Position numbers and translations under genes: made by a program. Positions 15,660 through 23,988 of a stretch of 64,000 nt of DNA are shown in pieces (within the stretch, counting starts at the first letter, position 1; each line of letters opens with the position of its first letter). Origin of the DNA: Firmicutes bacterium CAG:345 (GTDB lineage: Bacteria > Bacillota_I > Bacilli_A > RFN20 > CAG-288); the NCBI GenBank assembly GCA_000433315.1, contig FR893375.1, positions 1 to 64,000 of the forward strand, in the 5' to 3' direction. The notes below the pieces were generated by a model that did not search any database, had not been told where the DNA came from, and worked only from the letters and a program-made list of their open reading frames with translations.

Positions 15660-16880
15660 TTATTTGCCTTCGTATTGTTTGACAAATTTAGAAACATCGC
15701 CATAATTTTGAGCAACAATTGTTGGATCTTCAACAACTAAGCGATCTTTCCACCATGCTAATTCTTTATCATTAGAAGCAATAGTAGTTGTGTGGTTAGT
15801 TGAATAATAACCAGCTTTTGATCCCCAAGCATTTTCAAATCCAGCCTTGGAAGTAATATAGCTTACTAATGCACAAGCTGCATAAGGATATTTAGCATTC
15901 GCAGCAACCATTGAATACATCTTATAGCAAAATCCACCAAAACCATCAACTTTATTGTCACCTAATTCAATAGATGGGAAAGTCAAGTTAGCAACGTTTT
16001 CTTTTCCATAACCTTCTTCATCTTTTAAGTCTTTGATCTTATTATAATTGACTAAAGCAACTGTACCACCTTTAGCTTTTGCGGTATCTTTACAAGCAGT
16101 ACCATCAGAGCTATGTGCTTGAGAATTCTTTAAGAATTCAGCAATCCATTTATAACCAATATTCTTATAATCTGATTCAGCAACATAATCTTTATGATAG
16201 AAATTCTTATATGCTACTGTTAACTTATCAACCCATTCTTTAGAAGTTAACATAGTTAAGAAATTCATATTAACGTTTTCAGTAGTAGGAGTTTTAAATG
16301 ATGGATTAGCAATATGTCCTTCATCGCTTGCAGAACCAGCAAGTTGCCAGACATTTGTTAAATAATTAGTTAATGAATGTTCTGTACCTTCACTATTGTA
16401 GTTATTGTACATGAAGACTTTGTTCAAATAGACTGCTGCCATTGGAACAGTATCATCAGCTGCAACATTTTGTGCTGCTTCTTTTGGTACAAAGTTCAAT
16501 AAATAATTTGGTGCAAGCATTTCACTTTGGAGCATATTACCATCTTGTAATAAGACCATATCTGCAATATAACTCTTACTTTGGAAAGCTGTTGACAAAT
16601 GATTATATAAGTCGGCATCACCTTCTTTAGTATTATTAACCTTAATACCTGTTTCTTCTGTAAAGGCTAAAATAGCTTTTTCTAATTGAGAAGAGTTTCC
16701 ATAAACACTTACGGTATTATTTCCTACTTCTTCTTTAGCCTTTGCAACAAGTTCAGCATAACTTAACTTTTCAGCATCTGAAATTGCCTCATTTTTGTTA
16801 TTATTTCCAGAATTAGGAGAACAAGCTGCTAACATTGAACAAGCTGCCAATAAAACTGGAACAAATTTTTTCATTTTCAT
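15660..16880 (-). CDS. ABC transporter substrate-binding lipoprotein (FbpA/type 1 extracellular binding protein)
   Basis: The protein is 406 residues. The signal peptide has basic MKMKKF, a hydrophobic core and lipobox MLAAC. The mature part has the layout of iron(III)/sugar-type binding proteins: AILAFTEETGIKVNNTKEGDAD near the N-terminus, a hinge strand, and a C-terminal FGGFCYKMYSMVAANAKYPYAA. FbpA iron proteins use paired tyrosines near the C-terminus, and I cannot locate an obvious pair, so an organic ligand such as a sugar phosphate is possible. It is the first gene of the operon, behind a promoter with a cre-like operator. GGGAGG lies five bases before the ATG. Confidence 0.8.
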   Translation of the reverse strand: MKMKKFVPVLLAACSMLAACSPNSGNNNKNEAISDAEKLSYAELVAKAKEEVGNNTVSVYGNSSQLEKAILAFTEETGIKVNNTKEGDADLYNHLSTAFQSKSYIADMVLLQDGNMLQSEMLAPNYLLNFVPKEAAQNVAADDTVPMAAVYLNKVFMYNNYNSEGTEHSLTNYLTNVWQLAGSASDEGHIANPSFKTPTTENVNMNFLTMLTSKEWVDKLTVAYKNFYHKDYVAESDYKNIGYKWIAEFLKNSQAHSSDGTACKDTAKAKGGTVALVNYNKIKDLKDEEGYGKENVANLTFPSIELGDNKVDGFGGFCYKMYSMVAANAKYPYAACALVSYITSKAGFENAWGSKAGYYSTNHTTTIASNDKELAWWKDRLVVEDPTIVAQNYGDVSKFVKQYEGK

Positions 16881-16924
16881 ATTTTCCTCCCGTGCTGAAA
16901 CAAATGAATAATTTCAACACACAT

Positions 16925-16953
16925 ATACTACAACCCTCTTTTTGTATTTTCAA
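16925..16953 (-). promoter_or_regulatory. promoter of the ABC transporter operon
   Basis: On the minus strand TTGAAA (16953-16948), a 17-bp spacer and TAGTAT (16930-16925). It overlaps the cre-like operator at 16953-16966. Confidence 0.65.
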
Positions 16954-16966
16954 GTAAGCGTTTACA
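16953..16966. promoter_or_regulatory. cre-like operator (CcpA/LacI family)
   Basis: AGTAAGCGTTTACA matches the cre consensus TGWAANCGNTNWCA at 13 of 14 positions. It abuts the -35 of the ABC operon promoter, where a bound repressor would block RNA polymerase. It lies between divergent genes, so it may also affect the aldolase gene. Confidence 0.65.
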
Positions 16967-16993
16967 TTTTCTATACATTTTCTTTACAAAAAG

Positions 16994-17012
16994 TTTAAAA
17001 AGCGCTTAAAAA
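16994..17012. promoter_or_regulatory. second LacI-type palindrome
   Basis: TTTAAAAAGCGCTTAAAAA is centred on the perfect palindrome AAGCGCTT. It lies upstream of the aldolase start and is the type of site bound by LacI/CcpA-family regulators. Confidence 0.5.
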
Positions 17013-17063
17013 ATCTTTATTTTGAATTTTTGAATGATATACTTATTAAGAGAGGCAATTAAA

Positions 17064-17930
17064 ATGAGTTTAGAAAATTTAAATAAAATGCTAAAAGATG
17101 CAGAAGATAATAACTATGCCGTTCCCCAATTTAACGTTTGGAATTTAGAATGGATTTCTGCTGTTCTAGATAAATGCCAAGAACTAAAAACTCCTGTAAT
17201 TCTTGGCGTATCACAAAATGGTGCTAAATATATGGGTGGATTTTATGTCGTTACTCAAATGATAAAAGCATATATAAAGAAAAATAACATAACAATTCCT
17301 GTCGCAATTCATCTTGACCACGCTTCTTCTTTTGAAGCATGTAAAGAAGCTATAGATGAAGGCTTTACTTCTGTAATGATAGATGCTTCAAGAAAACCTT
17401 TTGAAGAAAATTTAGACATTACCAAAAAAGTGGTTGAATATGCTCATCCAAGAAATGTTACAGTTGAAGCAGAACTTGGAAAGGTTGGAGGAAAGGAAGA
17501 AGAAGTAGTCGCTGAATCTTTCTACGCTGATAAAAATGAATGCTTAAAGATGGTACAAGAAGCAAAAATTGATGCTCTTGCTCCTGCACTTGGATCTCAA
17601 CATGGTTTTTATAAAGGCGAACCAAAATTAGGTTTAAAAGAAATGAAAGAAATACATGATTTGGTCAAATTACCTTTGGTTTTACATGGCGGTTCAGGAA
17701 TTCCAGATGATCAAATTAAACAAACTATTAATTACGGAACGGTTAAAATTAACATCAATACAGATTGCCTTTGTGCTTGGGTTAAAATTGTTCATGAAAT
17801 AATAAAAGAAAATCCACAAGAAATAGATCCAAGAAAAATTATCGGACCTGGTAAAAAAGGAATACAAGATGTTATAGAAAATCGTTGTCTAGTTTTCGGA
17901 TCCATTGGAAAGGCAAATATCAATGGATAA
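17064..17930 (+). CDS. class II fructose-bisphosphate/tagatose-bisphosphate aldolase
   Basis: The protein is 288 residues from the ATG at 17064 (AGAGGC upstream). It matches the FbaA/GatY/KbaY family: YAVPQFNVWNLEWI near the start, zinc ligands in HLDHASSFE, VEAELGKVGGKEEE in the middle, LHGGSG (zinc histidine and phosphate loop), and VKININTDCLC near the C-terminus. It cleaves a ketose-1,6-bisphosphate to two trioses, or works in reverse. It may be the glycolytic enzyme or serve a side pathway. It overlaps the next gene by eight bases. Confidence 0.9.
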   Translation: MSLENLNKMLKDAEDNNYAVPQFNVWNLEWISAVLDKCQELKTPVILGVSQNGAKYMGGFYVVTQMIKAYIKKNNITIPVAIHLDHASSFEACKEAIDEGFTSVMIDASRKPFEENLDITKKVVEYAHPRNVTVEAELGKVGGKEEEVVAESFYADKNECLKMVQEAKIDALAPALGSQHGFYKGEPKLGLKEMKEIHDLVKLPLVLHGGSGIPDDQIKQTINYGTVKININTDCLCAWVKIVHEIIKENPQEIDPRKIIGPGKKGIQDVIENRCLVFGSIGKANING

Positions 17931-18663
17931 TCCTGGACTTTTCCAAGAAAGCAATAAAAAATATTCCATTACAAAAAGAATGATAATCTTCTTGATAGAT
18001 GGAATATTAACTATCGGTACAATCTTCGCTTTATTTTTCGGAATATGCCAATTTATCATTCCTTCTTTAGCACATAATGAAATTTATAAATTAAATTCTT
18101 GGTATCAAGAAATTTGTATTTCAGAAAATGTTCCTTATACAGAAGGAACATATGGAATTTACAAAGTTGATTCTAAAAAATATATATTGCAGCTTTCCGA
18201 ACAAGGTATAGAAGAAGATAAATTAATGGATACTTATCTTCAGAAAGTAGATGAGTTAGATGATAAATTAGCTAAAGTTGATGGTTACACTGAAACATAT
18301 AGAAAATTCAATAGCATTTATCTTTTGAATTTTATAAGTTGCATTTGCGTAAGTACTTTAATTTTTGAATTAATCATTCCTCTTTGCAATAAAAGACATA
18401 AAACTATTGGCATGATGATTTTCAAATCAAATTTAGTAAATAGAGATAATATCGTTGCAAGTAACTCTAAAATTCTTTTGCGTTTCTTATTTATACAAAT
18501 TATTGAATTAATTGCAGTATATCTTCTTATAAATTGGATAGGTATCCTTTTTGAAACATTAATTACTTTAGTATTAATATCTTTTACTGGAAATAGATAT
18601 GCTTTGCACGATTTAGTTACAAATCTTCATGTTGAGGAACAATCAAAAAGCTTTACTGAATAA
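17923..18663 (+). CDS. RDD family membrane protein
   Basis: The protein is 246 residues from the ATG at 17923 (GGAAAGG upstream), overlapping the aldolase stop. It has one membrane segment at about residues 20-45, a polar extracellular part of about 80 residues, and three more segments, with KRHKTIGMMIFKSNLV (RDD-family signature) after segment two. An earlier TTG in frame (17905) is less likely. RDD proteins have poorly defined roles, often in ion transport. The gene ends at a terminator. Confidence 0.65.
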   Translation: MDNPGLFQESNKKYSITKRMIIFLIDGILTIGTIFALFFGICQFIIPSLAHNEIYKLNSWYQEICISENVPYTEGTYGIYKVDSKKYILQLSEQGIEEDKLMDTYLQKVDELDDKLAKVDGYTETYRKFNSIYLLNFISCICVSTLIFELIIPLCNKRHKTIGMMIFKSNLVNRDNIVASNSKILLRFLFIQIIELIAVYLLINWIGILFETLITLVLISFTGNRYALHDLVTNLHVEEQSKSFTE

Positions 18664-18696
18664 AGTGAACATATTTAATATGTTCACTTTTTTATA
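18662..18696 (+). terminator. terminator after the RDD gene
   Basis: AAAGTGAACATA pairs with TATGTTCACTTT around a short TTTAA loop and runs into a T stretch. A ribosome binding site for the next gene follows within 20 bases. Confidence 0.8.
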
Positions 18697-18712
18697 ATAG
18701 AAAGAGAAAATT

Positions 18713-19366
18713 ATGAACTATAATGAAGAATTTTTTACAAGATTACAAGAATTAATCAATCAATATAAAAATATTGATATTTCCGAAAATACTTTACTAA
18801 TCGGAGCCTCACACTTTACTTTTTGGAAGGAAAAGGCAGAAGAAGATCTTTCGCCTAACCTTAAAGCAATAAATTTTGGCATCGGAGGAACAACCGCTTT
18901 ATTTTGGAAAATCAATATGAATTTATTTAAAACTTTCAAATATCAACCCAAAAATATTTTATTGTCTATCGGTGGAAATGATATATCACAAAATTGTTCA
19001 AATGTAGAAACAATAAATAGAATAATTTCTGTATTCAATCAAATCAAAGATATTTTTCCAAAAACTAATATGTACTTTGTTGGTATGTTTTCTAGCCCTT
19101 GTAAAATTAAAGATGGAAGAAATCAAAAGCAAAAAGAAGTATCTTTAGCAATTGATCAATATATTGAAACTGAAAAGGATAAAAATCTATTTTATATAGA
19201 TACCCATAATTTTGTATATAAAAACAATAGTAATATTTTCGATAACGCTTATAATAAAAATATTGACTTAAATTTATTTTTAGATGATAATCTTCACCTT
19301 AATCAAAATGGATTCAAGCTTTTTGGTGAAACAATAAAAAAGTATTTTACTAGTAAATATCAATAA
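18713..19366 (+). CDS. SGNH/GDSL-type hydrolase (cytoplasmic)
   Basis: The protein is 217 residues with no signal peptide. It has block I as LLIGASHF (the usual GDS is GAS here, keeping the serine), block III GGNDI near residue 89, and block V as DNLHLN near residue 185 (Asp-His). These are the features of acetyl-ester hydrolases of the SGNH superfamily. AGAGAAAATT precedes the ATG. A much larger secreted SGNH protein lies directly downstream on the other strand, so both may act on the same acetylated glycan. Confidence 0.75.
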   Translation: MNYNEEFFTRLQELINQYKNIDISENTLLIGASHFTFWKEKAEEDLSPNLKAINFGIGGTTALFWKINMNLFKTFKYQPKNILLSIGGNDISQNCSNVETINRIISVFNQIKDIFPKTNMYFVGMFSSPCKIKDGRNQKQKEVSLAIDQYIETEKDKNLFYIDTHNFVYKNNSNIFDNAYNKNIDLNLFLDDNLHLNQNGFKLFGETIKKYFTSKYQ

Positions 19367-19423
19367 ACATTTTATTTATAAAAGTAAAAGTTGTTTCTAT
19401 TGTTTAGCTATTTTATGCAATAA

Positions 19424-19474
19424 AAAAACTATTGTTATCAATATTAGTTATACTGAAAGCAATAGTTTTTATTT
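19424..19474. terminator. bidirectional terminator
   Basis: AAAAACTATTG (19424-19434) and CAATAGTTTTT (19460-19470) form the stem, with a T run on both sides. It separates two convergent SGNH genes. Confidence 0.75.
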
Positions 19475-19475
19475 T

Positions 19476-21866
19476 TTATAAAGCTAAATTAGATTTATAG
19501 GTATCAATATCACTTTGAACTTTAGTAATTTCATCATTGAATGAAGTTTCATCGCCATCTTTTGTGACAGCCTTCATTTCAGACCAAGTCATTTCCATGC
19601 CTTCTGATCCAAATAAAGTTCCTATTTTTCCTGATTGAGCAGCAATATTTGTTCCAACGATTTTTAATTCATTATTTATATATAAATACGCCGAGGAATC
19701 TAAAACAACAAGTTTAAAACTAAACTCCATAGGTTCAACTAAATTATAAGAAGTAGAAGTACTTGGTGTATGATTGAAAGTCGCTGGATATAAAACTCCA
19801 TTTTGCTTATTATCCCATAATAAGAAACGAGTATCATAGCCTTCATTAAATCTAATTTCAATATGAGCATTAGGGTTATGTGCTGTAATAATCCATTTGC
19901 CTTCAAGAACAAAGTTTCTGTTTAAAATATTTCCATCACCATTGATAATAGTTGTAGAAGAACCTACTGCATCATATTTTTCTTTAGTTATATCTTCAAT
20001 TTTACCTTGCCTTTTTGAATCAACAACGCATGTTGACTTATAAAAATCTATATCACCTTTTACTAATGAAATAGCATTATTATAAGCTCCTTCATCTGTC
20101 GCTTTATTAGCAACGGTTAAATTTTTCCAAGATACGGCAATGTTTTCACCACCAAATTTAATTGGAATTAAATCTGTTACATCTGGCAAATCAATAGCAA
20201 CAGCTCTTAATGTTCCATCGATATATAAATATGCATTATCATCAGTTACAACTAATTTAAACTTAACATTTAATTTTGAATCAAATTTATAACTGCTTGT
20301 TCCTCTGACATATCCAAAAGTAGCAACATCAAAAGAAGAAACATCACCACCATGGCCTCCCCAGAATAAAAATCTTTTTTCAGCATCTTCATTGAAGCAA
20401 ATTTCAATATGAGGATTATTGCCTAATTCTTTAATATCCCATCCTCCTTCAAGGACAAAGTTTCTAGAAAGAACAGTACCATTATCAAATAATGCTCTAG
20501 ATTGGAGAACTGTATCTTCTAATGAAACATCAAAATCTTCTAATGATTTTTTAGTAGATTCTCCAATTTCACATCCAGCATTTAATAACTCATCAACAAA
20601 AATTTGATAATATTCATTTTTAGGATGTGTATTATCTTTATACATCGATGGATCATGTCTATCAAATTTACTAGTGCTATCAACATATGTAATCCAATCT
20701 CTATCACCAGCCCATTTTTCCATTTCAGCATTAACAGCATCAACAATATCCCATTCACCATTATTTTGATAAGCTCTTTGAGTAATACCAAAATAATATA
20801 AATTTGTAGATGGATAACTTTCATGGAATCTTCTTAATAATCTTTGAGTATTATTAATTGTTTGATTGATAGAAGCTTTATCATCATAGACATTATTTGT
20901 TCCTAAATGAATAGCAATATTCTTTGGAGAATGATCGCCAAAAACTGTTTCATAATAAGTTTCCCAATCTTGTGTTGTTGTCGAAGATATGCCAAAAGCT
21001 TCTATATTATATTCAGGGAATTGTGTTGCATATCCTGTCCAGAAATTTCTGGCATCAAAATATGAATCTCCAACAAAATATGTTGTATCATCATTTTTAT
21101 ATTTTTTAGCAAGCTGCTTTGCATAACTTAAATAACCATTATCTTTATATTCGAAAGAATTTTCATCTACTTCATAGGCTATAACTTTAAACTTAGCACT
21201 ATAGTGGGCACTTGTTGCTTCAACATCATACATACCTGCTTTTAATGGAGTAACAAGATGATTTTCTTCATCAATTTCTAAAGCTTTTGAATTATATTTA
21301 TATGTCAGTTTTTCAATATGCTTTTCATTTTCATATTTTAAAACAAAATCTGATAATGGATAATTTCCTAAAGTTGCATAAACATTATTAATTGTCAATT
21401 TTCCATATTCTTGTAATGTATTAACATAAAATTTAGTTTCAAAATGTATAGAAGATGCAGTAATCTCAACCATTTCGCCAACTTTTAAAACAGAAATAAC
21501 ATCATTTTCAATTTTTATAGCTGTTTCATCATAAGTATAACTCAGTTTTTCACCCAAAGAACTATTTGAAAAAACAGGTTTAATTTCAAATGTATCATTT
21601 AAAGCTAAATCAATACTTTCAATACTAACTGTTCCATAATCAACATCGGTTGTTGAAGATGAACTTGAAGAAGATGATGAATTCAATGTGGAAGAACTAG
21701 TAGAAGAAGAACTTGAAGTAGAATTAGATGAAGTAGATGGTCTTACACTAGATGAACTTGTAGAAACACTTGAAGATGAACTACTAGATGAAGTAGTATT
21801 TCCACTACAAGATGCTAAAAGAGAAGGAAATAAAAGTAAACTTAATAATAAATATCTTTTTTTCAT
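19476..21866 (-). CDS. large serine-rich lipoprotein with SGNH hydrolase and two repeated beta domains
   Basis: The protein is 796 residues. The lipoprotein signal ends LLASC (Cys about 20), followed by about 50 residues of Ser/Thr linker. An Ig-like region spans about 75-235. The SGNH hydrolase spans about 245-445, with catalytic Ser in VGDSYFD, the GxN block HLGTNNV, and DNTHP (Asp-His). Two copies of a jelly-roll-like domain follow (about 450-600 and 640-780); each begins with a LSRNFVLEG or LNRNFVLEG core and has HIEI(C/R)FNE. This suggests a surface esterase for acetylated polysaccharides with two binding modules. A cre-like site lies upstream. Confidence 0.8.
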   Translation of the reverse strand: MKKRYLLLSLLLFPSLLASCSGNTTSSSSSSSSVSTSSSSVRPSTSSNSTSSSSSTSSSTLNSSSSSSSSSTTDVDYGTVSIESIDLALNDTFEIKPVFSNSSLGEKLSYTYDETAIKIENDVISVLKVGEMVEITASSIHFETKFYVNTLQEYGKLTINNVYATLGNYPLSDFVLKYENEKHIEKLTYKYNSKALEIDEENHLVTPLKAGMYDVEATSAHYSAKFKVIAYEVDENSFEYKDNGYLSYAKQLAKKYKNDDTTYFVGDSYFDARNFWTGYATQFPEYNIEAFGISSTTTQDWETYYETVFGDHSPKNIAIHLGTNNVYDDKASINQTINNTQRLLRRFHESYPSTNLYYFGITQRAYQNNGEWDIVDAVNAEMEKWAGDRDWITYVDSTSKFDRHDPSMYKDNTHPKNEYYQIFVDELLNAGCEIGESTKKSLEDFDVSLEDTVLQSRALFDNGTVLSRNFVLEGGWDIKELGNNPHIEICFNEDAEKRFLFWGGHGGDVSSFDVATFGYVRGTSSYKFDSKLNVKFKLVVTDDNAYLYIDGTLRAVAIDLPDVTDLIPIKFGGENIAVSWKNLTVANKATDEGAYNNAISLVKGDIDFYKSTCVVDSKRQGKIEDITKEKYDAVGSSTTIINGDGNILNRNFVLEGKWIITAHNPNAHIEIRFNEGYDTRFLLWDNKQNGVLYPATFNHTPSTSTSYNLVEPMEFSFKLVVLDSSAYLYINNELKIVGTNIAAQSGKIGTLFGSEGMEMTWSEMKAVTKDGDETSFNDEITKVQSDIDTYKSNLAL

Positions 21867-21884
21867 ATAACCTCAAAATAAGCG

Positions 21885-21898
21885 GTATAGCGCTTACA
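21885..21898 (-). promoter_or_regulatory. cre-like operator upstream of the SGNH lipoprotein
   Basis: On the minus strand TGTAAGCGCTATAC matches the cre consensus at 12 of 14 positions. It lies 19 bases upstream of the start codon at 21866, where it could block transcription start. Confidence 0.55.
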
Positions 21899-22017
21899 CG
21901 TTGATTATACACGATTACAATATTTATTTAATCATTAATTTTATTGATATTATATTTATAGTTTTTATCTCTATTTATTCAATTCATAATTTGATAGAAT
22001 TTAAAAGAAGGTTAAAT

Positions 22018-22335
22018 ATGAAAACAAATAACATAGCAATGAAACAAATACTAATGGAAGCAGAAAAAGAAATCAATAAATTTTATAATTCTAAAAATTT
22101 TCTAGCTGCCATAATTACTGGCGAAGAAAAAGAATTATCTTTTGATTTGTATTCCAAAGAAGATTTAAAAACTCAAAAACTTAAGAGCATCCAGTTAGTA
22201 AAAGAATACAAGCCGCTTTGGTTAATTTATGAAGAAGAAAATAACATATATATTTTTTTTAAAAATAGCAATGGAAATATTGAAAATATAACATTAGAAG
22301 ATATTCCTCATTGCATAAATTATTCACGCATTTAA
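22018..22335 (+). CDS. conserved small protein of unknown function
   Basis: The protein is 105 residues from the ATG at 22018 (AGAAGG ten bases upstream). It begins MKTNNIAMKQILMEAEKEIN and has strands such as KSIQLVKEYKPLWLIYEEE. It has no signal, membrane segment or motif I recognise. An upstream open frame (from 21901) is hydrophobic and lacks a ribosome binding site, so I left it out. The gene has its own terminator. Confidence 0.6.
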   Translation: MKTNNIAMKQILMEAEKEINKFYNSKNFLAAIITGEEKELSFDLYSKEDLKTQKLKSIQLVKEYKPLWLIYEEENNIYIFFKNSNGNIENITLEDIPHCINYSRI

Positions 22336-22338
22336 AAA

Positions 22339-22371
22339 GATAGTTGGCAAGTTCCAACTATCTTTCTTTTT
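22339..22371. terminator. bidirectional terminator
   Basis: AGATAGTTGG (22339-22348) pairs with CCAACTATCT (22355-22364) around CAAGTT and is flanked by T on both strands' downstream sides. Confidence 0.85.
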
Positions 22372-23462
22372 TATTTCTTTAACAAAGAAGTTAATTGTGA
22401 AACAATATCTCCGCTTCCGGTAACATTGATGCTTCCAATTTTATCTGATATCTTTTCTATAAATTCCATTTCTTTCAACTTATATAAAGTTGGGTTATCT
22501 TCCATCAATTTTGCAGTATTGAGTAAAGATCTTGTCGAAGCAACTTCTTCACGTCTAGTAATAACATTAGCTTGTGCTTTTTTAGTTGCAATTAAAACAG
22601 TATTCATAATATCACGCATATCGCCAGGAAGAATAATATCTTTGATTCCTACCTCAGTAATTGTAATATAATTTTTCTTTAAATCATCTTTGATAGCATC
22701 AAAAATATAATTTGCCATCTCATTTCTGCTGTCTAAAACTTCATCCAAAGTTTTAGTTCCAACATAATCACGTGCAGCAAATTGTAATTTTAAATATATT
22801 TGGCGACTGTAATCTTCATAGCATTCTATTACTTTAACAGGATCATCAACAAGATAATTACAAACTATATTAACACGAATAGTTGCCTTATCCTGTGTTA
22901 AAACCTCTTGTCCTGTCATATCGATATTTGTTTCTCTAACTGGTATATTCTCATATGTAACAACCTGAAGGTTTTTCCAATAAAAATATCTGCCTGGCTC
23001 TAAAACTTCAGATAATTTACCATCGATAAAGAGCAAGCCCTTTTTAAATTCTTCAATCATAACTGAAATGAAATATTTAGAAGGTATTTTCTCAAAAAGA
23101 TAAATTGGAAAATCATCGGCTACTTTTGTATTTTTATAACTTGTTTTTATGAAAGTATTAACCCTATTTTCCTTTGAAAAAATATGCAAGCCACTTTCAA
23201 GAAAACAATCATAATTATCATCAACAAAATGAACGCCATACTCTTGATCGCCAACTTCGTAAAAATCAAACAAATCTTTAGCGCCTTCTTTTTCTAAAAT
23301 ATCTCTTTTAGAGATATACTTAGAAGAAATTTCTGCATTTAAATTTATTACTTCAATAAATGTTGATGGAAAATGATGATAAAGTCCAGCTTTAACAAAC
23401 TTGATAAAACGACCTTTTTTAAACAATAAACCAACTTGATTTTGCTTAACTAATGTTTTCAT
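22371..23462 (-). CDS. SPFH/band 7 (slipin-like) protein
   Basis: The protein is 363 residues with no N-terminal membrane anchor. The SPFH core covers about residues 115-300, with motifs such as GKLSEVLEPGRYFYWKNLQVV and TQDKATIRVNIVCNYLVDDPVK. A coiled C-terminal region follows (RREEVASTRSLLNTAK, then an MEDNPTLYKLKEMEFIE helix). SPFH proteins form membrane-linked scaffolds. The lack of a transmembrane segment is unusual for a slipin and suggests peripheral attachment. AAGGAGG lies 12 bases upstream of the ATG. A long leader or separate RNA lies upstream. Confidence 0.8.
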   Translation of the reverse strand: MKTLVKQNQVGLLFKKGRFIKFVKAGLYHHFPSTFIEVINLNAEISSKYISKRDILEKEGAKDLFDFYEVGDQEYGVHFVDDNYDCFLESGLHIFSKENRVNTFIKTSYKNTKVADDFPIYLFEKIPSKYFISVMIEEFKKGLLFIDGKLSEVLEPGRYFYWKNLQVVTYENIPVRETNIDMTGQEVLTQDKATIRVNIVCNYLVDDPVKVIECYEDYSRQIYLKLQFAARDYVGTKTLDEVLDSRNEMANYIFDAIKDDLKKNYITITEVGIKDIILPGDMRDIMNTVLIATKKAQANVITRREEVASTRSLLNTAKLMEDNPTLYKLKEMEFIEKISDKIGSINVTGSGDIVSQLTSLLKK

Positions 23463-23489
23463 ATATTTCTAAATCCTCCTTTGTAAATT

Positions 23490-23848
23490 AAAGAAATCAT
23501 CCAATTTCTAAAGCGGTCTAATAATTAAGTAGATTCGATTTTATAACGGGAGCTAAGCTATGGCTATAATTTCAAAAAAACGATATCCTCAAAAGAACAA
23601 GGCTTTTCGAAATTTGTCTTATCCGAAGATAAAACGGGATGATTGTAGTCAGTCTGTATCTCTATAGATCAAATAGTTCTTGATTTTTTACTAATGAAAA
23701 AACCGAGGTCAAAAAAGAACGCGGAGAGTCGAACTCCAAAAATCAATTTCGATTACAACGACCATGCTAGTTGTCGGGATTAAAATTAAAGGAATACACG
23801 AATGTGCACCGCAATATCTTTTAGAAATATCCGCACTAATTTTTTTCC
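23490..23848 (-). ncRNA. possible structured non-coding RNA or long 5' leader of the SPFH gene
   Basis: No gene is visible in this 526-base gap. On the minus strand an extended -10 promoter (TGGTATAAT, 23863-23855) would start an RNA of about 360 nt. The RNA carries several structures: a T-loop-like hairpin GGAG-TTCGACT-CTCC; an 8-bp hairpin GTTTTATC-TTCG-GATAAGAC with a UUCG tetraloop; and long-range pairing of ATTTCTAAA near the 5' end with TTTAGAAAT near the 3' end. It does not match RNase P, tmRNA, SRP or 6S RNA as I know them. A long structured leader of the SPFH gene is the alternative. Confidence 0.45.
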
Positions 23849-23854
23849 AAAACC

Positions 23855-23863
23855 ATTATACCA
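23855..23863 (-). promoter_or_regulatory. extended -10 promoter, minus strand
   Basis: The sequence TGGTATAAT on the minus strand combines an extended TGN with a perfect -10. No good -35 hexamer is seen, as is common for extended -10 promoters. Transcription would start near 23848 towards the SPFH gene. Confidence 0.65.
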
Positions 23864-23988
23864 CATAGCAAAAAAGAAATTATATATTCTTAGAATATAA
23901 AAACTTCGCCTGAATTTTTAATAATTCTCTTTTCCTTACGTTTAAAACAAGACTAAAATATGCTAAAATAAAATAAGAAAGGCAAATA

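Noticed and set aside
17905..17922. TTG start for the RDD protein
   Set aside because: The ATG at 17923 is 18 bases further on, has GGAAAGG upstream and overlaps the aldolase stop; it is the better start.
23490..23848. RNase P RNA, tmRNA, SRP RNA or 6S RNA
   Set aside because: The expected conserved boxes (for example GAGGAAAGTCC for RNase P, a tag reading frame and terminal CCA for tmRNA) are absent, so no family was assigned.
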